In this document: positions 1 through 8,770 of the stretch, piece by piece
Layout: every line of letters starts with the position of its first letter
Position numbering within the stretch: the stretch's first letter is position 1
Assembly (NCBI RefSeq): GCF_006335015.1
Contig: NZ_VDGT01000001.1
Coordinates: forward strand, 124,001 to 188,000
Length of the DNA: 64,000 nt
Direction: 5' to 3'
Source of the DNA: Streptomyces sedi
GTDB lineage: Bacteria; Actinomycetota; Actinomycetes; Streptomycetales; Streptomycetaceae
Made by a program: the position numbers and the translations under genes
The notes under the pieces: generated by a model
The model's input: the letters and a program-made list of their open reading frames with translations, nothing else
The model's database searches: none
Told to the model about the DNA's origin: nothing

Positions 1-43
1 GGGTTGACCTGACCTGACCAGTTCGCGGGGTCAGCGCACACGT

Positions 44-87
44 AAGGGCGCGGGTGGCGGATCTTCCGGTCCGCCACCCGCGCCCTT
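44..87. terminator. Strong hairpin terminator
   Basis: A perfect 18-bp inverted repeat (44-61 with 70-87, 8-base loop) lies 23 bp beyond the stop of the leftward adenylation gene. It reads as a terminator for that gene and possibly for whatever converges on it from the left. No clear U-tract follows, which is common in Streptomyces. Confidence 0.85.
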
Positions 88-110
88 CCCGCTGGCCGAG
101 GGGGAGGCGG

Positions 111-1685
111 TCAGCCGTCGAGCAGTGCGGAGGCGCGCGCCCGCAGGGCGGCGCGGTCGGTCTTGCGGTTGGGGTTCAGCGGCAGCTCCGGCAGGTGCGC
201 GAAGCGGCGGGGGATCATCCGTTCCGGCAGGGCGCCGCGCAGGGCACGCGCCAGGGCGGCGGCCGGCTGGGCCTCACCCGTGTAGAAGCCGACGAGCGCG
301 GTGTCGCCGTCCGGGGCCGGCACCGCCACGGTGACGGCCTCGGCGACGCCCCCGCAGGCGCGCAGCGCCTGGTCGATCTCGGCGGGCTCGATGCGCAGCC
401 CCTGTACCTGCACCTGCGCGTCGAGGCGGTCGACGTAGACCAGCACGCCGTCGGCGACCTCGCGGACCCGGTCGCCCGTGCGGTACCAGGTGCGCCCCTC
501 GCGGACGACGAACCGGCCCTCGCCGTCCGCCCGGTCCAGGTAGCCGTTGGTCAACTGCGGTCCCGCGATGAGCAGTTCGCCCTCCGCGCCGCTGCCGGAG
601 ACGGTCCGGCCCTCCGGGTCGAGCAGCAGCCGCCGGTGGCCCTCGTGGACCTCGCCGATGGGAACGATGCCGTGCACGGCGAGGCCGGGGGTGTCCTGGG
701 TTGACCAGCGGTAGGCACAGATGGTGATGGTCAGCTCGGTGGGCCCGTACAGGTTCTCCACGGTGGAGGCGGGCGCGGCGCGCTGCCACTCGTCGGCGTC
801 GACGCAGCGAAGGGCCTCGCCGGCGAAGAGGCTCCAGCGCAGCCCGGGGAGCGTGCCCGGGCCGAGGTCGCCCATGCGGCGCAGCAGCGAGATGGCGCTG
901 GGCGTGGAGAACCAGACGGTCAGCCCGTGTTCGGCGGCGAACGCCGGCAGGTCGCGGTAGGCGGTGCCGGGGATCAGCTGCACGGTGCCGCCGGCGCCCC
1001 AGGCACTGAACAGGTCGAACATGGCGCAGTCGAAGTTCAGGTCGAACGTCTGGGAGAAGACGTCGTCCGGGGTGAAGTCGTAGCGCTTGTCGAGGAGTTC
1101 GAAGTAGTGGGCGGTGCCGGCGCGCGGGATGCGGACCCCCTTGGGACGCCCGGTGGAGCCCGAGGTGAACAGCACGTAGTCGGTGCCCTCGGGGTCCGCC
1201 GGGAGGGGCGCGGTCAGGGCACGGTCGGCGGGCGGCTCGTCCTCGTCGAGGGCGAGCACCCGCGGGCCGGGGGCGCCCGGCGGGGCCTGGGCGAGGAGCG
1301 CACGGCCGCGCGCGTCCGCGAGGACGGCGCCGACGCCGGCGGCCTCGATCATGGCGGCGGTCCGCCCGGCGGGGAAGTCCGGGTTGAGGGGCACGACGGT
1401 GGCGCCGGCGTAGAGCCCGGCGAGTATCCCGACATACGCCTCGGGCCCCTTGCCGGCGAGCACCCCGACGGCGGCGGGCGGCGGGCCGTCGCCGGCCCGC
1501 GACAGCGCGCCGGCCCAGGCCAGCGCCCGCCGGTGCAGCTCCTCGTAGCTGAGTGACCAGCCGGGTGAACGCACGGCCGCGCCACGGGGGTTGAGGGAGA
1601 GGCCGCGCAGAAAGCGGCCGGCGAGGCCGCGGGGGCCGAGGGCCTCGGCGGCGGGCGACGCGTCGGACGCGGGGGGCATCGACAT
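111..1685 (-). CDS. Aminoacyl-ACP ligase (adenylation enzyme), VinM-like
   Basis: A 524-residue stand-alone adenylation enzyme of the ANL family. It should activate an amino acid as the aminoacyl-AMP and transfer it to a carrier-protein-bound substrate. Visible motifs are the phosphate loop TSGSTGRPKG, the A5 motif NLYGPTE, the hinge YRTGD and the C-terminal PLNPNRKTD with the catalytic lysine. No carrier or condensation domain is attached. In vicenistatin-type macrolactam pathways the equivalent, VinM, adds alanine to the amino group of the ACP-bound starter as protection. Assignment as the VinM rather than the VinN counterpart is inferred: the other ligase in this window sits in an operon with the decarboxylase and mutase. 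The start at 1685 is preferred because AGAAGGA lies six bases upstream; a GTG at 1688 is the alternative. Confidence 0.85.
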   Translation of the reverse strand: MSMPPASDASPAAEALGPRGLAGRFLRGLSLNPRGAAVRSPGWSLSYEELHRRALAWAGALSRAGDGPPPAAVGVLAGKGPEAYVGILAGLYAGATVVPLNPDFPAGRTAAMIEAAGVGAVLADARGRALLAQAPPGAPGPRVLALDEDEPPADRALTAPLPADPEGTDYVLFTSGSTGRPKGVRIPRAGTAHYFELLDKRYDFTPDDVFSQTFDLNFDCAMFDLFSAWGAGGTVQLIPGTAYRDLPAFAAEHGLTVWFSTPSAISLLRRMGDLGPGTLPGLRWSLFAGEALRCVDADEWQRAAPASTVENLYGPTELTITICAYRWSTQDTPGLAVHGIVPIGEVHEGHRRLLLDPEGRTVSGSGAEGELLIAGPQLTNGYLDRADGEGRFVVREGRTWYRTGDRVREVADGVLVYVDRLDAQVQVQGLRIEPAEIDQALRACGGVAEAVTVAVPAPDGDTALVGFYTGEAQPAAALARALRGALPERMIPRRFAHLPELPLNPNRKTDRAALRARASALLDG

Positions 1686-1778
1686 CACGTGTCCTTCTCG
1701 GTGCGGTCTTCGCTGGCGCGGTGCGGTGTTTCTCGACGCCCGGGCGGCGCCCGGGCCGGCGCCTCGCCAGGCGCTCGG

Positions 1779-1844
1779 CTCAGGCGCCCTGGCTCAGGCG
1801 CCCTGGCTCAGGCGCCCTGGCTCAGGCGCTCGGCTCAGGCGCGG
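1779..1844. repeat. 14-bp tandem repeat
   Basis: The unit CTCAGGCGCCCTGG is present three times without change (1779-1820), then decays to CTCAGGCGCTCGG and CTCAGGCGCGG. The last copies overlap the stop codon and C-terminal codons of the acyltransferase gene, so repeat slippage here could alter its C terminus. Confidence 0.9.
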
Positions 1845-2782
1845 TCCGCCGCCCCGCGTGGGCGCAGGGCCATGCGGGGAGTGAGCCGGACGACGTCGAA
1901 GTGGGCGGTGGTGCGGCGGACGCGTCCGAAGAGGTTGTCCGGGCCGGCGACATGGACCGTGCCGACGCCGTTCTCCCGCAGCGCGTCGACCACCAGCGGC
2001 CAGCGCAGGGGGCGGACGATGCCGTCCAGCAGCAGGGTCCGCACCTCGTCGCCGGTGCGCAGCACGGTGCCGTCGTGGTCGGAGACCACGGGTGTCCGGG
2101 GGTCGGCGAAGGTGAGCCCGGCGAAGACCTCGTCCTCGGCCCGCCGGCGCAGCGGACCGAACGCGCCGGAGTGCAGCGGGGGGCGCATGGTGTAGAGGGA
2201 GAGGCCGCCGGCGTTCCTGATCCGTTCCTTGAACCAGTCGAGGGCGTGTTCGCGCACGGAGACCATGTGCATGTCGTCGTCGACGTAGCAGGCCATGTCG
2301 TGCCACCAGCCGCGCGCGTCCATCTCGGCGAGGATCTCCGTCAGCCGTTCCGTGGGGGTGCGGACGAAGGAGTGGGTGACGACGTCCTTGTGCTCCTCGG
2401 AGAAGTACTCGTCCTGGAGGCGGGCCAGCCGGGCCGTCATCCGGACGGTGTCCTCGACGGAGAGGCAGCCGGTGTGGGCGGCGGTGGCCTTGCCGCCGAA
2501 GCTGGGGCCCGCGCACAGCAGCGGGTCGAGGCCGAGCTGGTCCTCGGCCCAGCGGGCGAGGGCGAGGCAGTTGACCAGGAAGGCGACCTGCGCGGCCTCG
2601 GAGTAGTCCTGTTCCGCCTCGCGGAAGCGGTCGACCACCGAGTAACCGACCACCTCGTCGGCAGTGGTCAACAGGTCACGCGCCTGTGGGTTGACCACCA
2701 TGAACTTGCCCACGTCATCGAACGGCATGGCCCCCATGCCGGGGAACACCACCGCCGCACCGGACCGGTCTTCGCTCACCAT
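1835..2782 (-). CDS. Malonyltransferase-fold acyltransferase, VinK-like
   Basis: About 315 residues with the FabD/malonyl-CoA:ACP transacylase fold: an N-terminal VVFPGMG strand and the nucleophile elbow GPSFGG. The usual elbow is GHSxG, so the residue before the catalytic serine is proline instead of histidine. In the vicenistatin pathway VinK moves a dipeptidyl starter from a free ACP to the PKS loading ACP, and the same job is inferred here from the company of all other starter-unit genes. The start at 2782 has GGGAG close upstream; GTG codons at 2794 and 2779 are alternatives. It is co-directional with the adenylation gene 150 bp downstream, and its C-terminal codons overlap a 14-bp tandem repeat. 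Confidence 0.8.
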   Translation of the reverse strand: MVSEDRSGAAVVFPGMGAMPFDDVGKFMVVNPQARDLLTTADEVVGYSVVDRFREAEQDYSEAAQVAFLVNCLALARWAEDQLGLDPLLCAGPSFGGKATAAHTGCLSVEDTVRMTARLARLQDEYFSEEHKDVVTHSFVRTPTERLTEILAEMDARGWWHDMACYVDDDMHMVSVREHALDWFKERIRNAGGLSLYTMRPPLHSGAFGPLRRRAEDEVFAGLTFADPRTPVVSDHDGTVLRTGDEVRTLLLDGIVRPLRWPLVVDALRENGVGTVHVAGPDNLFGRVRRTTAHFDVVRLTPRMALRPRGAADRA

Positions 2783-2857
2783 CGCCACTCCCACCTCCGG
2801 GTACGCGGTTCTCGCGCGTGCCGGTTCACTATGGGTGGCCGCCCGGGCGGGGATGAA

Positions 2858-3007
2858 CCCCTACCCACCCGCACACCGCTAGGGGGCGCACCGCCGAGAT
2901 GGGCGGCGCCGGGGTGAAGTCAGGGGCGCGCGGGGCGCGTTCGAGGCCCGTTCGGGGCGTGCGGGGCGGGGTGGCTAGGGGTTGGCCGGGTGGTGCGCCA
3001 CTCCTAG
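2858..3007. promoter_or_regulatory. Divergent promoter region with CCCCTA/TAGGGG boxes
   Basis: The space between the leftward acyltransferase and rightward glycosyltransferase holds CCCCTA (2858-2863) facing TAGGGG (2880-2885), centres 22 bp apart, and a second pair, CTAGGGG (2975-2981) facing CTCCTAG (3001-3007). The motif recurs in the other cluster promoters, so it is a candidate operator for the cluster regulator. No binding is shown by sequence alone. Confidence 0.5.
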
Positions 3008-3126
3008 CGTGAGCCCGCATGTGAGCGAACCCCGTTGTGCGCTCCCCGAGACCGGAGACGGACCAGCGGGCCGGCAGAGCCGGTCCCGTCCGCACCGCGG
3101 CCTTCCGTCGGACTGGAGACTGAGCC

Positions 3127-4419
3127 ATGCGTGTCCTCATCACCACCCTCGCCCTCGATTCGCATTTCTTCAACACCGTTCCGATCGCCTGGGCACTGCG
3201 CACCGCGGGGCACGAGGTGCGGGTGGCGAGCCAGCCCGACCTCATGGAGTCGATCACCCGCGCGGGGTTGACGGCCGTTCCGGTCGGCCCCGACCTGAAC
3301 CTGATGGAGCAGAACCGGGAGGCCGACGGCGGCGACCAGCCGGGCTACGGCTTCGGCTACAACATCGCCGAGACCGACCCGGAGAAGCTGACCTGGGAGT
3401 ACGTGCGGGACACCCTCAAGACGTACGCGCACATAGCCGAGTTGGCCGCCAACCAGCAGACGCTGGAGGACCTGGCGCGGCTCACCGACAGCTGGCGTCC
3501 CGACCTGGTGATCTGGGACGCCATGACGTACACGGGCCCGATCGCGGCCAAGGCCAGCGGCGCGGCGCAGGCGCGGCTGGTCTTCGGCACCGACCACTGG
3601 GCGCGGATGCGTTCGCTGTTCCTGAGGCTGCGCGAGGAGCAGGCGCCGGGCGACCGGGAGGACGGTCTCGGCGACTGGATGCGCGGACGGCTGGAGGGGC
3701 TGGGGCTCGACCCGGCGAAGGCGTTCGGCGAGGAACTGGTCTACGGGCAGCGGACCATCGACCCGATGCCGGAGTTCCTGCGGGTGCCGGGCGAGCCGAC
3801 GAACCGCATCCCGGTGCGTCCGGTCTCCTACAACGGCCGTTCCGTGGTGCCCGACTGGGTGCACGAGACGCCGAAGCGCCCCCGGGTCTTCCTGACGCTG
3901 GGGCTGACGCTGCCGGAGGCCAACCACCAGGGTTTCCCTGTTTACAACCTGTTGAAAGCCGCTGCCGACCTGGACGTGGAGCTGATCACCACCGTCGGCG
4001 CCGGCGCGGACCCCAGCGAGGTCCCCGGACTGGACAAGCTGCCGGAGAACGTGCGGCTGGTCGACTTCGTGCCGTTGAACGAGGTGCTGCCGAGCTGCTC
4101 GGCGATCATCCACCACGGCGGTGGCGGGACGCTCCAGAACTCGCTGCGCCACGGCACGCCGCAGATCATCGTTCCCGGCTGGCTGTGGGACGAGAAGGCG
4201 ACGGCCCAGGCCCTGGCCGGCGAGGGCGCGGGGCTGTGCATCGACCCGACGGAGTTCACGGCCGACTCGCTGAGCGAGAGCCTGGGCCGGGTGCTGGACG
4301 AGCCCGGGTTCCGGGAGCAGGCCGGCCGGCTGCGGGACGAGCTGCTGGCGCGGCCGACCCCGCACGACATCGTTCCCGAGCTGGAGGCGCTGGCCGCCGA
4401 GGGCGGTTCCCCGGCGTGA
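3127..4419 (+). CDS. Macrolactam/macrolide glycosyltransferase (GT1), VinC-like
   Basis: A 430-residue GT-B fold glycosyltransferase of the antibiotic GT1 family. It should transfer a deoxy(amino) sugar from its dTDP donor to the macrolactam aglycone in the cytoplasm. The N terminus MRVLITTLALDSHFFNTVP and the donor-binding HHGGGGT motif near residue 330, followed by RHGTPQIIVPGWLWDE, are typical of EryCIII/DesVII/VinC-type enzymes. No DesVIII-like helper gene is visible nearby. The stop overlaps the start of the sugar nucleotidyltransferase gene by four bases (GTGA), so the two are translationally coupled. The sugar identity is not encoded in the window; the N-methyltransferase at 13.9 kb points to an N-methylated aminosugar. 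Confidence 0.9.
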   Translation: MRVLITTLALDSHFFNTVPIAWALRTAGHEVRVASQPDLMESITRAGLTAVPVGPDLNLMEQNREADGGDQPGYGFGYNIAETDPEKLTWEYVRDTLKTYAHIAELAANQQTLEDLARLTDSWRPDLVIWDAMTYTGPIAAKASGAAQARLVFGTDHWARMRSLFLRLREEQAPGDREDGLGDWMRGRLEGLGLDPAKAFGEELVYGQRTIDPMPEFLRVPGEPTNRIPVRPVSYNGRSVVPDWVHETPKRPRVFLTLGLTLPEANHQGFPVYNLLKAAADLDVELITTVGAGADPSEVPGLDKLPENVRLVDFVPLNEVLPSCSAIIHHGGGGTLQNSLRHGTPQIIVPGWLWDEKATAQALAGEGAGLCIDPTEFTADSLSESLGRVLDEPGFREQAGRLRDELLARPTPHDIVPELEALAAEGGSPA

Positions 4420-5312
4420 GGGGCATCGTTCTCGCCGGTGGGCACGGTACCCGGCTCCACCCGTTGACGCTCTCGGTGTCCAAACAGCTGCTTCCGGTCA
4501 ACGACAAGCCGCTGATCTACTATCCGCTGTCGGTGCTGATGCTGGCCGGCATCCGCGACATCACGGTGATCTCGACGCCGACGGACCTGCCGCAGCTGCG
4601 GCGGCTGCTCGGCAACGGCGCCCATCTGGGGCTGAACATCGACTACGTGAGCCAGTCCCACCCCGGCGGGCTCGCGGAGGCGTTCATCCTGGCCTCGGAC
4701 CAGATCGGCGACGGGCCGGTGGCGCTGGTGCTGGGCGACAACGTCTTCCACGGCCACAACTTCTACGAGATCCTCCAGAGCCACGCGCGCGACGACATCG
4801 ACGGCTGTGTGCTGTTCGGCTACCCGGTGGAGGACCCGCACCGGTACGGCGTGGGCGAGACGGACGACGAGGGCCGGCTCGTGTCGTTGGAGGAGAAGCC
4901 GGCGAACCCGAGGTCGAACCGGGCGATCGTCGGGCTCTACTTCTACGACAACGACGTGGTGGACATCGCGAAGAACCTGCGGCCCTCGCCGCGCGGGGAG
5001 CTGGAGATCACCGACGTCAACCTGGAGTACGTGCGCCGGGGCAAGGCACGGCTGGTGGATCTCGGCCGCGGCTTCGCGTGGCTGGACGCCGGCACGCCGT
5101 CGTCGCTGCTGGCCGCCGGGCAGTACGTGCAGGTGCTGGAGGAACGGCAGGGCGTGCGGATCGCGTGTGTGGAGGAGGTGGCGCTGCGGATGGGGTTCAT
5201 CGACTCCGAGACGTGCTACCGGCTCGGCGCGCGGCAGTCCTCGTCGGCGTACGGGGCGTATGTCCGCACGATCGCCCAGGAGTTGGCCGACACCCCGGTG
5301 TCGGCCCGCTGA
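4416..5312 (+). CDS. rmlA: Glucose-1-phosphate thymidylyltransferase
   Basis: 298 residues matching RmlA/RfbA length. It makes dTDP-glucose from glucose-1-phosphate and dTTP, the entry step to dTDP-deoxysugars. The N terminus shows the nucleotide-binding GGHGTRLHPLT loop followed by SKQLLPVNDKP, with LVLGDNVFHG and ELEITDVN further on, all RmlA hallmarks. GTG start at 4416 overlaps the glycosyltransferase stop. RmlB, dehydratase, ketoreductase and aminotransferase genes are absent from the window and probably lie to the left with the PKS. The gene is followed by a repeat-rich non-coding stretch. Confidence 0.93.
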   Translation: MRGIVLAGGHGTRLHPLTLSVSKQLLPVNDKPLIYYPLSVLMLAGIRDITVISTPTDLPQLRRLLGNGAHLGLNIDYVSQSHPGGLAEAFILASDQIGDGPVALVLGDNVFHGHNFYEILQSHARDDIDGCVLFGYPVEDPHRYGVGETDDEGRLVSLEEKPANPRSNRAIVGLYFYDNDVVDIAKNLRPSPRGELEITDVNLEYVRRGKARLVDLGRGFAWLDAGTPSSLLAAGQYVQVLEERQGVRIACVEEVALRMGFIDSETCYRLGARQSSSAYGAYVRTIAQELADTPVSAR

Positions 5313-5316
5313 CGCC

Positions 5317-5560
5317 TTGCCGGCGGGGGCGCAGACGACAACCCGCCTTGCCGGCGCGGCACCGTGGTCGTCTCACCCCCGCCACGAATGCACCGCGCAG
5401 TTCCCCGCGCCCCCAAACAGGCCGCCACCCGCACCCGACCGACCACGCCAACCCACACCAGGGGCGCGGGGAACTGCGCGAGCAACCACACACCGAGCCG
5501 CAGACGACAACCCACCCAGACCGGCAAGGTCAGTAGTCGACTGCGACCCGCCACACATGC
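5317..5560. repeat. Dispersed intergenic repeat (REP-like hairpin module)
   Basis: This 280-bp gap holds no gene. A reverse copy of GGGGCGCGGGGAACTGCGCG lies at 5394-5413 and a forward copy at 5461-5480, so the pair can fold into a long stem. Surrounding phrases, such as the CACCCAGACCGGCAAGGTCA stretch, also appear in the 22.2-22.5 kb gap. It lies between convergent genes, where it could act as a transcription barrier. This hairpin class is common between Streptomyces genes. Confidence 0.85.
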
Positions 5561-5592
5561 ACCGTGCGAGCAACGCAGCGCCGGGGCGGGGT

Positions 5593-6954
5593 CTATGGGC
5601 CCGGGGGCAGGGCCGGCAGGGCCGGCAAGGCCACCGCGGCGAGGATGTCGTCCGCCGGTCCCTCGTCCGCGTCGTACGCGTACCGCACATGGTGCAGGTC
5701 CGCGTGGAGCGCCGCCGAGGTGACGGTCCGCGCCCGGCCGGCGAGGCCACCCCCGTCCCCGCCTCGGCCGAACGGCAGGTCGCCGCTGTCGGCCCAGCGC
5801 AGCCGCCCCTCCTCGTCGATGTAGCTGCGGGTGCGGCCCTGGTTGTCGGGGTGGAGGCAGTAGGGGATGTCGAGATAGCCCTTGGTGAACGCCTCGGCGA
5901 GCGCCGTGCCCAGGTCGGGGTGGAGGTCGCGGACGGCGTCGACGAGGGCCGCGGCCTCCCGGTAGACCTCGTTGTCGGCGTCGACCTCCGCGACCTCTCC
6001 CCCGGTCCAGCCGCGCACGGTGTCGGCGGCGGCTGCAGCGAACTCCAGGGCGGCGACGTTCTCCTCGACGGTCGGGATGCGCATCGACTCGGCGACGGTC
6101 TTCACGATGAGCCGCTCGGCGCCGGAGCGGACGGCGAGTTCCGCCGCCGACGCCAGCATCCGGTAGGCGCCGCGCGGGGTGACCGGGTAGAGGCCCATGT
6201 AGGCGTAGATGACGACGTGCCAGCTGGGTTCCGGCAGCAGTTCGGCGCAGAGTCGGCGGAGCGCGGCGACGGCCTCGCGGTCCTGGGTGGCGTTGGTCTG
6301 CTGCGCGTAGCTGACGGAGACGCTGCGGACGCCGTGCTGGTGGAAGAAGAGCGCCTCCAGCACGGACACCGCGACCAGCAGGCTCGGCGGGCACAGCTGC
6401 CCGAGGAGGCAGCCGCCGAACGACTCCAGGTGTGGCTGGGCGCCGCGTTCCCGCAGGGTGGCGAAGAGCCGGGTGCTGTCGGCCCAGTTCCGCACGGACT
6501 GCGCCAGGGGGGTGCGGCCGTAGGGCAGGCAGTAGGAGATCGGGCCGCCCTCGCTGGCGCTGAGGCCGAGCCCGATCATCGACTCGAAGATGTGCCGGGG
6601 CACGGCCGAGCCGTGCCGGACCTGGACGGGGAAGTCGGGGCCGCGCAGCCCGGCCAGCATGCGGGCGGTGACCTCGGGCGGATGCGTGGTCAACGGGTAG
6701 CCGTTGAGTGGCCTGCCCTCGGCGAGCGCGGTGGCGAGGGCGGCCTCGTCCCGCAGCCGGGTGTAGCTGTCGAGGGTGAGGGTGCCGACGGTGGTGGCGT
6801 CGGCGGCCCTGGTGGCGGCGAGTCCCGCGCGCATCGCCTCGGGGTCCATGAACCCCATGCGCGGCTGCACCACCAGGGCGCCGGCGCTGGCGCGGCGGCG
6901 GACGAACGCGTCGAAGTCCACCGCCCCGACGGCGGGGAGCGGGGCCTCGGTCAC
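5593..6954 (-). CDS. Glutamate mutase (methylaspartate mutase) epsilon subunit
   Basis: 453 residues related to MutE/GlmE, the catalytic TIM-barrel subunit of adenosylcobalamin-dependent glutamate mutase, which converts L-glutamate to (2S,3S)-3-methylaspartate. The recognised family stretches include RHGSAVPRHIFE, GGPISYCLPYGR, the NATQDREAVAALRR helix and the YLDIPYCLHPDN tail. Its GTG start overlaps the stop of the small B12-binding subunit by four bases, so the two subunits are made together. In macrolactam clusters (vicenistatin and others) this enzyme supplies the beta-amino acid starter. It is the last gene of a four-gene leftward operon. No cobalamin riboswitch was seen upstream. Confidence 0.92.
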   Translation of the reverse strand: MTEAPLPAVGAVDFDAFVRRRASAGALVVQPRMGFMDPEAMRAGLAATRAADATTVGTLTLDSYTRLRDEAALATALAEGRPLNGYPLTTHPPEVTARMLAGLRGPDFPVQVRHGSAVPRHIFESMIGLGLSASEGGPISYCLPYGRTPLAQSVRNWADSTRLFATLRERGAQPHLESFGGCLLGQLCPPSLLVAVSVLEALFFHQHGVRSVSVSYAQQTNATQDREAVAALRRLCAELLPEPSWHVVIYAYMGLYPVTPRGAYRMLASAAELAVRSGAERLIVKTVAESMRIPTVEENVAALEFAAAAADTVRGWTGGEVAEVDADNEVYREAAALVDAVRDLHPDLGTALAEAFTKGYLDIPYCLHPDNQGRTRSYIDEEGRLRWADSGDLPFGRGGDGGGLAGRARTVTSAALHADLHHVRYAYDADEGPADDILAAVALPALPALPPGP

Positions 6955-7520
6955 GACGCGCTCGACGCTCCCGCCAACTCGCCCCGGGCGTACTCCTCTT
7001 CGAGGGCCGGCGCCGCGGCGGCCTCGCCCGGCCGTTCGCCGGAGAGGAGGTAGCGGCGCAGGTCGGCGGCGGCGGCGTCGAAGAAGACGGCGTCGAAGCC
7101 GGCCTCCAGCAGCGCCCGGGAGCCGCGTTCGCGGTCGGCCGCCTCGCCGCCGACGCCCAGCTTGCCGCCGATGATCATGGAGAGTTCGGCGAGTTCGGGC
7201 CTGGCCCGGACGCGGGGCGCCAGCCGGAGGCCGTCGGCGTAGCCGTGGCCGTTGATGCTGCTGATGACGACGAGTTCGGGCCGGTGCCGCAGGCACTCCT
7301 CGACGAGCAGCTCCTCGGGGACGCAGGGACCGAGGTTGACCACCTCGAACCCGCATTCCTCCAGCAGGAGTTGGAGGAGCACCAGGTTCCAGGTGTGAGA
7401 GTCGGAGGGCACGGTACCCAGGACGACGGTGCCGCCGGGGGTGGCCGGTGCCCCGCCGCCGGGCGCGCCGGGTCCGGAGGGGGTCGGCTCGTGCGCATCG
7501 CGTCGCGCGGGGGCGGTCAT
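6951..7520 (-). CDS. Glutamate mutase sigma subunit (cobalamin-binding)
   Basis: 189 residues. After a proline/glycine-rich N-terminal tail of about 30 residues comes a Rossmann-like B12-binding domain. The cobalt-ligating motif is D40-S-H42-T-W-N45: Asp and His of DxHxxG are kept but the glycine is asparagine. GGKLGVGG corresponds to the nucleotide-tail binding region. It partners the epsilon subunit encoded immediately downstream. It overlaps both neighbours by four bases (ATGA with the decarboxylase, GTGA with epsilon). The long N-terminal tail is unusual against the roughly 137-residue clostridial proteins. Confidence 0.9.
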   Translation of the reverse strand: MTAPARRDAHEPTPSGPGAPGGGAPATPGGTVVLGTVPSDSHTWNLVLLQLLLEECGFEVVNLGPCVPEELLVEECLRHRPELVVISSINGHGYADGLRLAPRVRARPELAELSMIIGGKLGVGGEAADRERGSRALLEAGFDAVFFDAAAADLRRYLLSGERPGEAAAAPALEEEYARGELAGASSAS

Positions 7521-8770
7521 CGGGCGGCCCCGTCCGGCTCCAGATAGGCGCGGCGGTAGTCGAGGCGGGAGGCGGAGACGACCTCGCCGCCGCGGACCGT
7601 GACCTCGACGGGCGCGGGTCGGCCGAGGAACGCCAGCAGGCTGGCGCTGACGCCGTAGGCGCCGGCGTTGGGCACGGTCAGCACGTCGCCCGGCGCGAGG
7701 TCGGCGACCTCCACGTCCCGGCCGAGCACGTCGCCCGGGGTGCACAGCGGCCCGGCCAGCGTCGCGGTGCCGGTGGCGGGGCCGCCCTCGGGGAGGACGC
7801 TGGCGGGCAGCAGCCGCCCGAGCCCGGACATGCCGCCGAAGATGTTGATCCCGCCGTCCAGGATGGCGAACGTGCGGCCCCTGCCGACCTTCACGTTGGT
7901 GACGCCGAGCAGCAGCGTCCCGGCGCAGGCGACCAGGAAGCGGCCGGACTCGAACGCGATGCGGGGCGAGCCGTCGCGCCAGGACGGCAGGTGGGTGTCG
8001 AGGGCGGTGGTGAGTTCGCTCCGCAGCTTGGGGTAGCTGGCCCGGCCGCCGGGGACGCCGTAGGGCGCGGAGAACCCGCCGCCCAGGTCGAGCAGGGAGA
8101 GCGGGATCTCCAACTCCTCGGCGAGCGCGGTGGCCTGTTCCAGGGTGTTCTGGAACTCGGCGACCAGGCCCTCCTCGTCGGCCGCGTTGCTCAGCGGGAA
8201 GTAGTGCATCCCGGCCAGCCGCGCGCCTCGGGTGCCGGCCAGCTCGCGCACGGCTTCGGGCAGGTTCTCGACGTCGAAGCCGAACTGGGAGGGGCGGCCG
8301 GTCATGCGCACGCCGGTGCCGGCGGCGGCCGAGGCGCTGTTGACGCGCAGCAGGCAGTCGGCGACCAGGCCGCGGTCGGCGGCGGCCGAGCCGACGCGCC
8401 GCACGTCGGTGACGGAGTCGGTGGAGAAGGTCCGCACGCCCAGTTCGAGGGCGTGGCTCAGCTCCCCGGTGGTCTTGCCGGGGCCGGTGTAGAGGCACTC
8501 GGCGGGGTCGAAGCCGGCTTCGAGGGCGGCGGCCAGTTCGCCGCTGGAGGAGATCTCCGCGCGGCAGCCCTCCTCGCCGTCGGCGGTCTCGCGCAGCGCG
8601 CGGGCGACGTCGGGGTGCGGGTTGGCCTTGAGGGCGTAGTAGAGGGCGCTGCCCTCGGGGAGGGTGGCGCGCAGCTCGTCGCGGGCGGCTGCCACCTCGT
8701 CGAGGTCGAAGACGTACAGGGGCGTTCCGAAGCGTTCGGCCAGCTCGGCGTGACGGTTGTCGACGGTCAC
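7517..8770 (-). CDS. PLP-dependent decarboxylase (fold III), VinO-like
   Basis: 417 residues of the DapDC/ODC fold-type III family. The PLP lysine is in YYALKANPHPDV (about residue 48). LLDLGGGFSAPYG is the phosphate-binding glycine loop and the C-terminal barrel carries PLCTPGD and NAGAYG motifs. In vicenistatin biosynthesis VinO decarboxylates 3-methylaspartyl-ACP to 3-aminoisobutyryl-ACP, and the same reaction is inferred because the mutase, ligase and ACP surround it. The GTG start overlaps the ligase stop by four bases, making this the second gene of the operon. A diaminopimelate decarboxylase role is unlikely in this setting. Confidence 0.88.
   Translation of the reverse strand: MTVDNRHAELAERFGTPLYVFDLDEVAAARDELRATLPEGSALYYALKANPHPDVARALRETADGEEGCRAEISSSGELAAALEAGFDPAECLYTGPGKTTGELSHALELGVRTFSTDSVTDVRRVGSAAADRGLVADCLLRVNSASAAAGTGVRMTGRPSQFGFDVENLPEAVRELAGTRGARLAGMHYFPLSNAADEEGLVAEFQNTLEQATALAEELEIPLSLLDLGGGFSAPYGVPGGRASYPKLRSELTTALDTHLPSWRDGSPRIAFESGRFLVACAGTLLLGVTNVKVGRGRTFAILDGGINIFGGMSGLGRLLPASVLPEGGPATGTATLAGPLCTPGDVLGRDVEVADLAPGDVLTVPNAGAYGVSASLLAFLGRPAPVEVTVRGGEVVSASRLDYRRAYLEPDGAAR

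Noticed and set aside
111..1685. Adenylation gene as a full NRPS module
   Set aside because: No condensation or carrier domain is attached; length equals a lone A domain.
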